Assembly (NCBI RefSeq): GCF_024055665.1
Contig: NZ_JAMXMC010000001.1
Coordinates: 310,001 to 374,000, forward strand
DNA from: Ideonella oryzae
Lineage (GTDB): Bacteria; Pseudomonadota; Gammaproteobacteria; Burkholderiales; Burkholderiaceae_C
Reading direction: 5' to 3'
Length of the DNA: 64,000 bases
The notes beneath the pieces were generated by a model that was given only the letters and a program-made list of their open reading frames with translations, ran no database searches and was not told the origin of the DNA. The translations under genes were made by a program, and so were the position numbers. This document shows, one piece after another, positions 45,336-53,602 of the stretch. Numbering within the stretch: the first letter of the stretch is position 1; each line of letters opens with the position of its first letter.

Positions 45336-47480
45336 TCAGGGGGCCGGCGCGGAGGCCGGCGCCGCCGCCGCATCCAGCTCAGCCTTCAGGGCATGCGAGC
45401 GTGTGATGATGTACTGACGGATCAGCTCGACCTGCTCCGGGTTGATGCCCTTGGCGAAGGAGGGCATGCCACGCTCGGTTCGGCCCCCGTAGACGATCCC
45501 GAGGAAGTAGCCGTGCTTTTCCGGGCTCAGGTAGCGCAGGTCCGGCACCACACCGCCGCTGACCGCGTTCAGGCCGTGGCAGTTGGCGCACAGGCCGTTG
45601 AACATCGTCCGCCCGGCCTTGAGCTCGGCCTCGCTGCTCGGCTTGAGTGGCTGCAGCAGTGGCAGGACGGCGGCCTCACGCTTGGCCGGCGGCAGCGTGG
45701 CCTGGCCGCCCAGCTTGAAAGTCACCACCCGTGATTCGGGCTTGACCTTGGCATTGAGCGACATCGGCCCGGTGATGTTGGGGAAGGAGCCGCCCCAGCC
45801 CACCATGAAGGTCACGTACTGCTCGCCGCCCACGGTGTAGGTCACCGGGCCGGCCATGGCACCGGAGTTGACCGGTGCCTGCCACAGCAGCTTGCCGGTG
45901 TCGGCGGCATAGGCCACGGCGCGGCCATCGGCCGTGCCTTGGAACACCAGATTGCCGGCCGTGGCCAGCGTGCCGCCGTTCCAGGCCGTGGGGTATTCCA
46001 CCGACCAGCGGGCCTTCTGCGCCACCGGGTCCCAGGCCAGCAGCCGGCCCTTCCAGCTCTCGGCGATCTGCTTGACGATCTTCGGGTCCTCAGGCAACTG
46101 CGGCACATCCAGACCGATGTTCACCACGTTGCGAATGGGCATGAACATCGGCTCTTGCTGCGGTTCCAGCCCGGCCGCTGTCTCCTGCGCCGGCAGGTAG
46201 ACCAGGCCGGTGCCGGGGTGGAAAGACATGGGCTGCCAGTTGTGCCCGCCCAGGAAGCTGGGCACCACGATCTTCATGCCCTTGCCGTCCAGGTAGTCGG
46301 CGGCCCCCGTCTTGACCGGCCGGCCGGTGGCCTTGTCGATGTGCGAGGCCCAGTTGACCGGCACGAACTTCTCGGCCGACAGCAGCTGGCCATTGGTGCG
46401 GTCGAGCACGTAGAAGAAGCCGTTCTTGGGCGCCTGCATCAGCACCTTGCGCTTCTTGCCCTCGATCGTCAGGTCCGCCAGGATCATGTGCTGGGTGGCG
46501 GTGTAGTCCCACATCTCGCCCGGCGTGGTCTGGTAGTGCCAGATGTACTTGCCGGTGTCGGGGTTCAGGGCCACGATGGACGACAGGAACAGGTTGTCGC
46601 CCTTGCCATCGCTGCGAAACTTGTAGTTGAACGGCGAGCCGTTGCCCACGCCGATGTAGAGCTGGTTGAGCTCGGGGTCGTAGGCCATCGAATCCCAGGC
46701 GGTGCCGCCGCCACCCCACTTGACCCAGCCATTGCCCGACCAGGTCTTGAGCGCCATCGCCATGGCCTCGTCCTCGGGCGGCAGGGAGGGATCGCCCGGC
46801 ACGGTGAAGAAGCGCCAGGCCTGCTGACCGGTCTTGGCGTCATAGGCGGTGACGTAGCCGCGCACGCCGAACTCGGCGCCGCCGTTGCCGATCAGCACCT
46901 TGCCGTGGACGATGCGCGGCGCGCCGGTGATGGTGTAGCTCTTGTTCGGGTCCAGCCGGGTGTCGACCGACCACACCGGCTTGCCGTTGCGCGCATCCAG
47001 CGCAATCAGCCGGCCGTCGAAGGCCCCCACATAGACCTTGCCCTCCCAGACGGCCACACCACGGTTGACCACGCTGCAGCAGCCCTCGCCGCCCTTGTCG
47101 CGCGGCACCTGCGGGTCGTACTTCCACAGCGGCTGGCCGGTGCGGGCGTCGTAGGCGTAGACGATGCTGTAGGCCCCGGTGGTGTACATCACGCCGTCGA
47201 CCACGATCGGGGTGGCCTCGACGCCGAAGTCCCAGTCGAGCTTCTGGGTCCAGGCCACGCCCAGCTTCTGGACGTTGTGGTCATTGACCTGGGTGAGCGG
47301 GCTGTAGCGCTGCTCGCCATAGGTGCGGCCGTGGCTCATCCAGTTGCCGGGTTCCTTGTCGGCCTGGAGGATGCGCTGGCCGTTCACATCGGCCGGGGGA
47401 CGCGCCAGCGTCGGCGCTGCCAGGCTGGCGGCCAGCACCAGGGCCAGGCCGCGTGCCGCAGAGAGTGGGAGGGTGTTCAT
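45336..47480 (-). CDS. PQQ-dependent quinohaemoprotein alcohol dehydrogenase (type II)
   Basis: A 714-residue periplasmic enzyme that oxidises alcohols to aldehydes. It has a signal peptide ending at ALAAPTLARP-like residues, an eight-bladed PQQ propeller with the vicinal disulfide in GEGCCSVVNRG (about residue 130), NWMSHGRTYGEQRYSPL at the start, and a C-terminal cytochrome c domain with CANCHG (about 631-636). The catalytic-region sequence is GEMWDYTATQH; the extra Asp that marks lanthanide-dependent enzymes (DYD) is absent, so calcium is the likely metal. The ATG at 47480 opens the signal peptide. It follows the aldehyde dehydrogenase gene on the same strand. No PQQ-synthesis genes are in the window. 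Confidence 0.94.
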   Translation of the reverse strand: MNTLPLSAARGLALVLAASLAAPTLARPPADVNGQRILQADKEPGNWMSHGRTYGEQRYSPLTQVNDHNVQKLGVAWTQKLDWDFGVEATPIVVDGVMYTTGAYSIVYAYDARTGQPLWKYDPQVPRDKGGEGCCSVVNRGVAVWEGKVYVGAFDGRLIALDARNGKPVWSVDTRLDPNKSYTITGAPRIVHGKVLIGNGGAEFGVRGYVTAYDAKTGQQAWRFFTVPGDPSLPPEDEAMAMALKTWSGNGWVKWGGGGTAWDSMAYDPELNQLYIGVGNGSPFNYKFRSDGKGDNLFLSSIVALNPDTGKYIWHYQTTPGEMWDYTATQHMILADLTIEGKKRKVLMQAPKNGFFYVLDRTNGQLLSAEKFVPVNWASHIDKATGRPVKTGAADYLDGKGMKIVVPSFLGGHNWQPMSFHPGTGLVYLPAQETAAGLEPQQEPMFMPIRNVVNIGLDVPQLPEDPKIVKQIAESWKGRLLAWDPVAQKARWSVEYPTAWNGGTLATAGNLVFQGTADGRAVAYAADTGKLLWQAPVNSGAMAGPVTYTVGGEQYVTFMVGWGGSFPNITGPMSLNAKVKPESRVVTFKLGGQATLPPAKREAAVLPLLQPLKPSSEAELKAGRTMFNGLCANCHGLNAVSGGVVPDLRYLSPEKHGYFLGIVYGGRTERGMPSFAKGINPEQVELIRQYIITRSHALKAELDAAAAPASAPAP

Positions 47481-47518
47481 GGGCGTTCCAAAATGCAGGG
47501 AATGGGTGGGGCGCGGTC

Positions 47519-48973
47519 TCACATCACGACGGTGACGACCTTCTCCTCGAGGTAGCCATCGAGCGCAGCCCGCGACAGGTCGCGGCCCACGCCGCTGTCC
47601 TTGCCGCCTCCCCAGGGCAGCCGGGCGTCCAGCGGGCTCCAGCCGTTGATGGCCACGGCCCCCACCTTCAGGCGCGCGGCCAGGCTGTGGGCCTTGGTCA
47701 GGTTCTGCGTCCACAGCGTGGCCGACAGACCGTAGGCGCTGTCGTTGGCCAGGGCCACGGCCTCGTCATCGCTGTCGAAAGGGATCACCACACCGACCGG
47801 GCCGAAGACCTCCTCGCGGGCGATGGCCATGTCGGGCGTGACGCCGCCGAAGATGGTGGGCCGCACGAAGAAGCCGCGCGCGGGCACCCCCTCGTCACCG
47901 GCCAGCATCTGCGCGCCGGCCTGGCGGGCGGCCGCGATGTGGGCCCGCACCCGCTGCGCATGGCGCTCGCTGATCAGCGCGCCCATCTGCGTGGCCGGGT
48001 TGAAGGGATCGCCCAGCTGCAGCGACCGCGCCGCCCCGGCCAGCGCCTGCAGCACATCGTCATAGCGCGAGCGGTGCACCAGGATGCGGCTGCCGGCCGC
48101 GCAGGTCTGGCCCTGGTCCACGAACAGGCCCATGGCGCAGCCGCCGATGGCCTGCTCCAGCACCGCGTCTTCCAGGATGATCTGCGGCGCCTTGCCGCCC
48201 AGCTCCAGCGTCAGGCGCTTGAACAGCGGCCCCGCTTCGGCCGCGATCTGCCGGCCCACCACGGTGCTGCCGGTGAAGCTGATCTTGTCCACCCCCGGGT
48301 GGGTGGTGAGCGCGCGGCCCACCGCCGGGCCCAAGCCCTGCACCACGTTGACGACGCCAGGCGGGAAGCCCGCCTCGGCGGCCAGAGCGGCCAGCGCCGA
48401 CAGCGCCAGCGGCGCATCTTCCGAGGGCTTGAGCACCACGGTGCAGCCGGCCGCCAGCGCGGGGCCCAGCTTCCAGGCGCCGATCATCAGCGGCGCGTTC
48501 CAGGGCACGATCAGCGCGGCCACGCCCACCGCCTCGCGCACGGTGTAGTTGAAGGTGGGCCGGCCCATGAAGCCGGCAGTCGGGATCTGTCGGCCCTCGA
48601 GCTTGTCGGCCCAGCCGGCAAAGTAGCGCAGCGTGTCCACCGCCATCGGCACGTCCAGCATGCGCATCTCCATCAGCGTGCGGCCCTGCTCACGGGCCAG
48701 CAGCTGGGCGAAGTCCTCGGCCTTGGCCTCCAGCAGGTCGGCCAGGCGGTTCAGCAGCCGGCCGCGGGCCGCGCCGGGCAGCTGGGACCAGGCACCGCCG
48801 TCGAACTGGCGGCGCGCCGCGGCCACCGCCGCGTCCACATCGGCCGGGGTGCTGGCCGTCACCTGGCACAGGCGCTCGCCGGTGGCGGGCTCGGCCTTGT
48901 CGAACCATTGACCCGCGGCCGAGGCCTGCCATTCGCCGTCGATCAGGTTGAGTCGGAAGAAGTTGTCGCTCAT
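47519..48973 (-). CDS. NAD(P)-dependent aldehyde dehydrogenase
   Basis: A 484-residue aldehyde dehydrogenase superfamily member, the usual length. Marks are VGVAALIVPWNAPLMIGAWKLGPALAAG, the general-base Glu in LELGGKAP (about residue 255) and the nucleophile Cys in GQTCAAGSR (about residue 289). It would convert the aldehyde from the PQQ alcohol dehydrogenase to the acid in the cytoplasm. The aromatic-aldehyde branch (benzaldehyde, phenylacetaldehyde) is possible but not shown. It lies 17 bp after the outer-membrane protein gene and 38 bp before the alcohol dehydrogenase gene. Confidence 0.95.
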   Translation of the reverse strand: MSDNFFRLNLIDGEWQASAAGQWFDKAEPATGERLCQVTASTPADVDAAVAAARRQFDGGAWSQLPGAARGRLLNRLADLLEAKAEDFAQLLAREQGRTLMEMRMLDVPMAVDTLRYFAGWADKLEGRQIPTAGFMGRPTFNYTVREAVGVAALIVPWNAPLMIGAWKLGPALAAGCTVVLKPSEDAPLALSALAALAAEAGFPPGVVNVVQGLGPAVGRALTTHPGVDKISFTGSTVVGRQIAAEAGPLFKRLTLELGGKAPQIILEDAVLEQAIGGCAMGLFVDQGQTCAAGSRILVHRSRYDDVLQALAGAARSLQLGDPFNPATQMGALISERHAQRVRAHIAAARQAGAQMLAGDEGVPARGFFVRPTIFGGVTPDMAIAREEVFGPVGVVIPFDSDDEAVALANDSAYGLSATLWTQNLTKAHSLAARLKVGAVAINGWSPLDARLPWGGGKDSGVGRDLSRAALDGYLEEKVVTVVM

Positions 48974-48990
48974 CGCAAAGCTCCTGGGGA

Positions 48991-49962
48991 TCAGCGGAAG
49001 TGGTGGATGAAGCGCAGCGTGGCGCGTTCGCCTTCGGTGCGGTTGCGCGCGCCGGTCTCGGTGTAGTAGTTCAGGCTCAGATGGTCGTCGGCGCTGAAGC
49101 TGTACATCACGCCCGGTCCGTAGCCGATCACCCGCTCCTGGGTGTCCGCCAGCGACTGACCGTTGACCTTGGTGTCAGTGGTCTGCTGCAGCCAGTAGGC
49201 CGCCAGGCCCAGGCGCAGCTGGGGCGTGATGGCGTAGTCGGTGGCCAGGTTCATGTGCACCGCCTGGCCGGCCTGGAAGCTGTGCGCCTCGGTGATGCCA
49301 CTGCTGGCGAAACGGGTCGGTGAGGGATCGCCATTCACGCCGTTCCACAGGTAGAAGACGCGGCTGGAGACCGTCCACTCCGGTTTCACCCACCAGGTGC
49401 CGCTCCAATAGGCCTCGACCGAGGTGGCATGGGCGCCGGGCGTCAGGCCCTTGCTCTTGTCGTAGCTGCCCCAGGGCAGGGTCAGGTCCAGCTCGACGCG
49501 GTGAGCGAACACCGGCCCCTGCGCCCCCATCACCGGGTCCCATTGCAGGAAGGCGCCCAACACCGGGTCGCCCATGCCGGTCTGGGTCTGGCCCAGGATG
49601 GTGCCACCCGCGCCATCGTCCAGGCTGGCCGACAGGAGGGACGGCAGCAGCAGCATGCCGCCCAGCTTGCCGCCCAGCCAGCGCGCATCGCTCTGGTAGA
49701 CGAACTGGTTCACCCAGGGGGTGACGCTGATGTCGCTGTTGGGCAGAGGCAGGTCCTGGCCCTTGGCGTCCTTGAAGTGGCTGGCCTGGTAAGGCTGCAC
49801 GTAGCTCATCCAGTACAGGCCTGGCCCGGCCGGGGGCGGCGCGCCGTCGACAAAGCCAGTGAGGCCCAGGTTGATGGAGGGCAACTCATAGGCCTGGGCA
49901 GCACCGGCGCTGATCAGTGCCGCAAGCAAGCCCGCGCCAAGTCGCAGGGTGGTGAAGATCAT
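48991..49962 (-). CDS. MetA-pathway-like outer-membrane protein
   Basis: A 323-residue protein with a signal peptide (LGAGLLAALISAGAAQA) and a beta-barrel-like body ending RATLRFIHHFR, typical of the phenol MetA degradation-like family found beside hydrocarbon and alcohol degradation genes. It may help hydrophobic substrates cross the outer membrane, though the family is not well characterised. The ATG at 49962 is preferred because the signal peptide starts there; an upstream extension of 24 residues lacks signal features. First of a three-gene run with aldehyde and alcohol dehydrogenases. Confidence 0.85.
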   Translation of the reverse strand: MIFTTLRLGAGLLAALISAGAAQAYELPSINLGLTGFVDGAPPPAGPGLYWMSYVQPYQASHFKDAKGQDLPLPNSDISVTPWVNQFVYQSDARWLGGKLGGMLLLPSLLSASLDDGAGGTILGQTQTGMGDPVLGAFLQWDPVMGAQGPVFAHRVELDLTLPWGSYDKSKGLTPGAHATSVEAYWSGTWWVKPEWTVSSRVFYLWNGVNGDPSPTRFASSGITEAHSFQAGQAVHMNLATDYAITPQLRLGLAAYWLQQTTDTKVNGQSLADTQERVIGYGPGVMYSFSADDHLSLNYYTETGARNRTEGERATLRFIHHFR

Positions 49963-50075
49963 GGTGGGTCCCGTGTCGCAAAGCGGATCGCTGGAGCCTG
50001 GGCTGACCGTGGTGACGGCGCAGCGCAGGGGCACGGAACGATGCTAGGAACCGGGGCCGGCGGCGGCTTGATCCT

Positions 50076-50102
50076 GCGTGCACACCACTTGTCCAGGCGT
50101 GC
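50076..50102 (-). promoter_or_regulatory. GCGTGC direct repeats, 21-bp period, upstream of the alcohol-oxidation genes
   Basis: GCGTGC occurs at 50076-50081 and 50097-50102, exactly 21 bp apart (two helical turns), about 114-140 bp before the outer-membrane protein start. Direct repeats with this spacing are typical of AraC-family sites, and an AraC-type gene lies immediately upstream. Only six bases are conserved, so chance is possible. Confidence 0.3.
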
Positions 50103-50111
50103 GCCGCCCCC

Positions 50112-51080
50112 TCAGGCCGGGCGACGCTGGCGGGCCTGCGAGGGCGATTCGCCAAAGACCTTCTTGTAGGTCCGGCTGAAATGGGCCGCATCGCTGAAGC
50201 CGTGGCTCAGCGCCAGGTCGGCCAGATTGCGGTGCGTCCCCAGGTTCCCCATCAGCAGCTCGCGGCAGCGTTGCAGCCGGGCTCTGAGCAGAAATGCCTG
50301 CGGCTTCTCCTGGACCTGCTCAAAGGCCTTGTAGAGCGAACGGCGCGACACCCCCAGCTCCGAGGCCAGCCGATCCGGTGTCAGGTCTGGCTCGGTCAGG
50401 TGTGCGAGCAGGTAGGCCTTGGCCTGATTGAGCAAGCTCATCCAGGCATCCTGGCCGCGCCGCTCGGTGGCTTCGCGGCCCTGCAGCTGCATCGCAATGT
50501 CCAGCAGCGCCCGCACACTCAGCGAAAAAGCCGAGCAGGTGGCCGAGCCGAGGTGCACATCCTCGGCCAGGGCCGCGCTGACCATGTCCAGCGCCAGCTT
50601 GGCCGCCTCGGTGGTGCTGCGGGGCGACTGGGGCAAACGCTGGCAGGCCTGCAGCCAGGCATCGCCCTCGTCAACTGCGTGAAACATCACGGAAAAATCA
50701 ACCCCTTCGCTCATGGCCAACTCGTACGGGCGCGAGGCCTCGTAGAGCAACCATTCGCCGGCCTGCAGGTCGATCACCTGCCGGCCCTGGCTGAACTGCG
50801 CACTGCCCTGGCGCAGCCACAGCACCTTGACTTGGCGCCGCGGCAGGCTGAGGCAGGCCGGCTCGGTCATGCGGGCCACATGGGCGGGCGCCTGGATGCG
50901 GGCCAGCCGGCAGCCCTGACGCACCTTGGCCACCGTCTGAATGGCCAACGGCTCCACCGGACGAGACATTTCCAGCACCAGTGGGAAGAAGCCCTGGTGG
51001 ATCTGCCGCGCCCAGGACAGCGGCGCAGGCACCGGGGTGGCTGGCTGCGGTGCGCCAAGAAACGTGGCAGCGATGGACAT
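50112..51080 (-). CDS. AraC-family transcriptional activator
   Basis: A 322-residue regulator with an N-terminal AraC-binding-like domain (about residues 35-200) and a C-terminal double helix-turn-helix (LTPDRLASELGVSRRSLYKAF, then NLADLALSHGFSDAAHFSRTYKKVFGESPSQ). The arrangement resembles FeaR- or NahR-neighbour AraC activators that respond to aromatic amines, alcohols or acids. It lies upstream of and parallel to the outer-membrane protein, aldehyde and alcohol dehydrogenase genes, its likely targets. The ATG at 51080 is the first in the conserved frame. Confidence 0.9.
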   Translation of the reverse strand: MSIAATFLGAPQPATPVPAPLSWARQIHQGFFPLVLEMSRPVEPLAIQTVAKVRQGCRLARIQAPAHVARMTEPACLSLPRRQVKVLWLRQGSAQFSQGRQVIDLQAGEWLLYEASRPYELAMSEGVDFSVMFHAVDEGDAWLQACQRLPQSPRSTTEAAKLALDMVSAALAEDVHLGSATCSAFSLSVRALLDIAMQLQGREATERRGQDAWMSLLNQAKAYLLAHLTEPDLTPDRLASELGVSRRSLYKAFEQVQEKPQAFLLRARLQRCRELLMGNLGTHRNLADLALSHGFSDAAHFSRTYKKVFGESPSQARQRRPA

Positions 51081-51139
51081 GGCAAACCCCGGCAGAACGG
51101 CCTCGACCGCCCTCCGAGGAAGCCCCCGGGACTTCAGGC

Positions 51140-51175
51140 AGTCTTGATATAGGAAAATTCAAGCATTTAACATGC
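51140..51175 (-). promoter_or_regulatory. AT-rich promoter region of the AraC-type gene
   Basis: A short AT-rich island in otherwise GC-rich DNA, 60-95 bp before the AraC-type ATG. On the minus strand it contains CTTGA and TCAAG as inverted copies 11 bp apart, and TATATC, a plausible -10 element. No good -35 hexamer at proper spacing is visible, which suits an activated or autoregulated promoter. Confidence 0.35.
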
Positions 51176-51205
51176 CTGCGGGGTCCACACCACCGCGGCC
51201 GACGC

Positions 51206-51841
51206 TCAGCCCAATGCCCAGGACAACCAGCGCCAGCGGTTGCCACCCGGGCGCTGCAGCCCGGGCTTGGGCGCCCAGGCATGGGTGTTGGACACCTGGA
51301 TGCCCGGCATCTCGCCATCCCACTCATGGGCCTGCACGGTGTGCCAGTCGCGCCCCAGCCGCACCGCCCCTTGGGCGTCCAGGAGCAGCACCATGGAGCC
51401 CTGCACCAGCGGCGCCATCAGGCGGACAAAGCCCTCGCTGCGCACCAGGGCCTGGGCCTGGGTGTCGTCCAGCCCGTCCAGCATGTCGCGCAGCAGGCGG
51501 GCCAGTTCGGCGGTGTCGCTCAGGGCCGGATCCTGCGGGGCCAAGTGGTGAATGCTGCCGTTGTGCATCAGCAGCAGGCCCTCGCGCACCAAATAGGGGT
51601 GAGCCAGCGCATGGCAGACCGGGCCGTAAGTGGCCTTGCGCAGGTGCAGGTAGGCCTCGGTCTCCAGCGGCAGCTGCCGGTTGTAGATCAGCAACTCCTC
51701 AAAGGCCATGCCCTTGACGGAAGTGACCCGCCCGCCGTGGCGATGGAAGGCGCCCCAACCATGGCTGTTGCGCTGCCAGACGTTCTCCAGGAAATCGGCG
51801 GCGATCTGCCGCCCCGCGGGCTTCTTGATGATCAGGCACAT
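51206..51841 (-). CDS. Class II glutamine amidotransferase-like (Ntn hydrolase) protein
   Basis: A 211-residue protein that starts MCLIIKKPAG, placing a cysteine at position 2, as expected when Met removal exposes the N-terminal nucleophile of Ntn amidotransferases. Further marks are the NSHGWG motif, YLHLRKATYG with the conserved Arg/His-type region, and LLMHNGSIHHL. There is no synthetase domain, so the amide acceptor, if any, is unknown. The ATG at 51841 is preferred over one ten codons upstream because it puts Cys at position 2. The C-terminus contains several Trp and Arg residues. Confidence 0.75.
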   Translation of the reverse strand: MCLIIKKPAGRQIAADFLENVWQRNSHGWGAFHRHGGRVTSVKGMAFEELLIYNRQLPLETEAYLHLRKATYGPVCHALAHPYLVREGLLLMHNGSIHHLAPQDPALSDTAELARLLRDMLDGLDDTQAQALVRSEGFVRLMAPLVQGSMVLLLDAQGAVRLGRDWHTVQAHEWDGEMPGIQVSNTHAWAPKPGLQRPGGNRWRWLSWALG

Positions 51842-52017
51842 GTCCGGAACCAGGCTTCGACGGAAAGGCAAGCAAGATGAATGCCTTCATCCTCGCCGTT
51901 TGATCGGCCGGGCAGGCGCCGAAATGAACGGTTTGAGCGTGGCAATCTTTCTAACGGACGGTTCCGATGCCTGGCCGACCGGTTTCAGGCGGGCACGGGC
52001 CCTCGCGCGCCCATCTC

Positions 52018-52038
52018 GACAGCTTGCAGACAGCTTGC
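52018..52038. repeat. Tandem direct repeat with 11-bp period, PhoB-box-like
   Basis: GACAGCTTGC occurs at 52018-52027 and 52029-52038, separated by one A. On the minus strand this reads as CTGTC units 11 bp apart, with a weaker third CTG unit further upstream, the geometry of a Pho box (CTGTCAT-N4-CTGTCAT), although the last two bases of each half differ. It lies just after the DUF296 stop and about 180 bp before the Ntn-type gene start. Confidence 0.4.
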
Positions 52039-52040
52039 GT

Positions 52041-52442
52041 TCAGCGTCGATCCTGGATCTGCAGCTCCGTGAAGCCGGTCTGCACATCCGGGGCACGGCC
52101 CAGGGCCCACTCAGGGGACCAGGCCAGCAGCAGCTCGGCGGTGGTGCGCACCACATTGCCGGGCAGCAGGTGCCCGCCCAGCACCCGCCCCTGTGCATCG
52201 GCGACGGTGGCGTGCAGATGCGGCCCTTGCGGAGAGACGGTGCCGGCCAGGGTCAGCAGCTCCACCGGGCCGGCCAGGCAGGTCGCGGCCTCGGCCCCGG
52301 CCAGGCGCAAGCGGGCATCTCCCAGGCTGCCAATGCCCGAGAGCACGAAGGCCGAGCCGGTGGGCAGCTGCAGACGCACGGCCTCGGCCAAGGCCGTGCG
52401 CAGGTCGCAGCCCGGTGTCAGGCGCAAGGGCCAGGTGTTCAT
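52041..52442 (-). CDS. DUF296 / PPC-domain protein
   Basis: A 133-residue protein with the PPC (DUF296) fold: residues RLTPGCDLRTALAEAV, GSAFVLSGIGSLGDARLRLAG and PHLHATVADAQGRVLGGHLLPGNVVRTTAELLL. Plant members carry AT-hook DNA-binding motifs, but bacterial ones such as this have none, and their role is unclear. The histidines in HLH and GGHL resemble a metal site. The ATG overlaps the panE stop codon (ATGA), indicating coupled translation. Confidence 0.85.
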   Translation of the reverse strand: MNTWPLRLTPGCDLRTALAEAVRLQLPTGSAFVLSGIGSLGDARLRLAGAEAATCLAGPVELLTLAGTVSPQGPHLHATVADAQGRVLGGHLLPGNVVRTTAELLLAWSPEWALGRAPDVQTGFTELQIQDRR

Positions 52443-53356
52443 CCGGGCTGGACGTGCAGGGCCAGGATGTCGGCCACCGCGCTGTTGTACGGCGTGGCCA
52501 CCCCCCGCAGCGCGCCGCGGCGGCTGACGTCGCCACTCAGCCAGGGCAGTTCCAGCCGATGGCCCTGCAACAGGTCGCGCAGCATCGATGCGGTCATGTC
52601 CGCGGGCAGCTGGTCGCAAAAGCGCAGCCGGTCCTCGGCGTAGTCGGGTGGCAGTGCCACCCCTTCGGCACGGCCCACGGCCACCGCTTCGGCCATCAGC
52701 GTCAACAGCAAGCGGCGCGAGGCCGGGTGGCTGCGGACCGGCCCCAGGGCGCAGCGGGTGCTGGCCGTGGCGCCGGACAGGCCCACCAGGAAGACGAACT
52801 TCTCCCAGATGGCGCGGGCGATGTCCTCGCTCACCACGGCCTCGATCCCCGCCTGCTCGCAGGCCTGCCGGAAGGCCTCCACCCGAGGCGTGCGCTGGCC
52901 GCCGTATTCGCCGAAGACCAGCTTCTGCAGGGTGCCGCTGTGCGCGATCACGCCGGGCGCCTCGATGGTCGCGGCGATGTAGCAGACGCCGCCCACCACC
53001 GCCGCATCGCCCAGCGCGGCCCGCAGCATCTCGTCCTTGACCACGCCGTTCTGCAGGGAAATGACCGCCGTGCCCGGCCCCACCAGGGGGCGGATGGCCT
53101 GGGCGGCGGTCTCGGTGTCCCACAGCTTGACGCCCAGCAGCACCACGTCCACCGGCCCGATGTCGGCCGGGCGGTCGGTGATGGCGGGATGAGGCAGGTG
53201 CATGTCGCCCAGGGGGCTGCGCACCGTCAGGCCCTGGGCCCGGATGGCATCCAGGTGGCGCCCCCGGGCGATGAACTGCACGTCGTGCCCGGCCAGTGCC
53301 AGGCGGGTGCCGAAGTACCCGCCCACGCCGCCGGTTCCCATGATGGCCACTTTCAA
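52439..53356 (-). CDS. panE: 2-dehydropantoate 2-reductase (ketopantoate reductase family)
   Basis: A 305-residue NADPH-dependent reductase of the PanE/ApbA family. It begins MKVAIMGTGGVGGYFGTRLA, a Rossmann nucleotide-binding motif, and has VVLLGVKLWDT, ISLQNGV and the conserved WEKFVFLVGLSGATASTR segment with the catalytic Lys. It would reduce ketopantoate to pantoate for coenzyme A synthesis, but Burkholderiales genomes often carry several paralogues of uncertain substrate, and the coupled DUF296 gene is not a pantothenate gene. Divergent from the second chemoreceptor gene. Confidence 0.88.
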   Translation of the reverse strand: MKVAIMGTGGVGGYFGTRLALAGHDVQFIARGRHLDAIRAQGLTVRSPLGDMHLPHPAITDRPADIGPVDVVLLGVKLWDTETAAQAIRPLVGPGTAVISLQNGVVKDEMLRAALGDAAVVGGVCYIAATIEAPGVIAHSGTLQKLVFGEYGGQRTPRVEAFRQACEQAGIEAVVSEDIARAIWEKFVFLVGLSGATASTRCALGPVRSHPASRRLLLTLMAEAVAVGRAEGVALPPDYAEDRLRFCDQLPADMTASMLRDLLQGHRLELPWLSGDVSRRGALRGVATPYNSAVADILALHVQPG

Positions 53357-53602
53357 GTCGGTGTCTCCGGTGAGAGTGATGGGCGCTGATCATCGTTCTT
53401 CCCGCCCTTCCCTGGGCGCGCAGGGGTGATCGGCGCCACCGGGCCTGCCGCGCACGGCAGATGGTTTCCCCGGCCGCGCTTTGGGGGTTTGGGGTTGAGC
53501 CGAATCAAGCTTGGGCTGCCGACGTCGAAAACAGTGACAACCCGGTCTGCCAGGGCCCACCCCGGTCGACCGTCTCCCGAACCCTTCACCTGCCGAACGA
53601 CC

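Noticed and set aside
53357-53602. Sigma-28 promoter or c-di-GMP riboswitch before the second chemoreceptor
   Set aside because: GCCGAC near 53517 lacks a properly spaced -35 and no GEMM core motif is present; nothing else clear in this gap.
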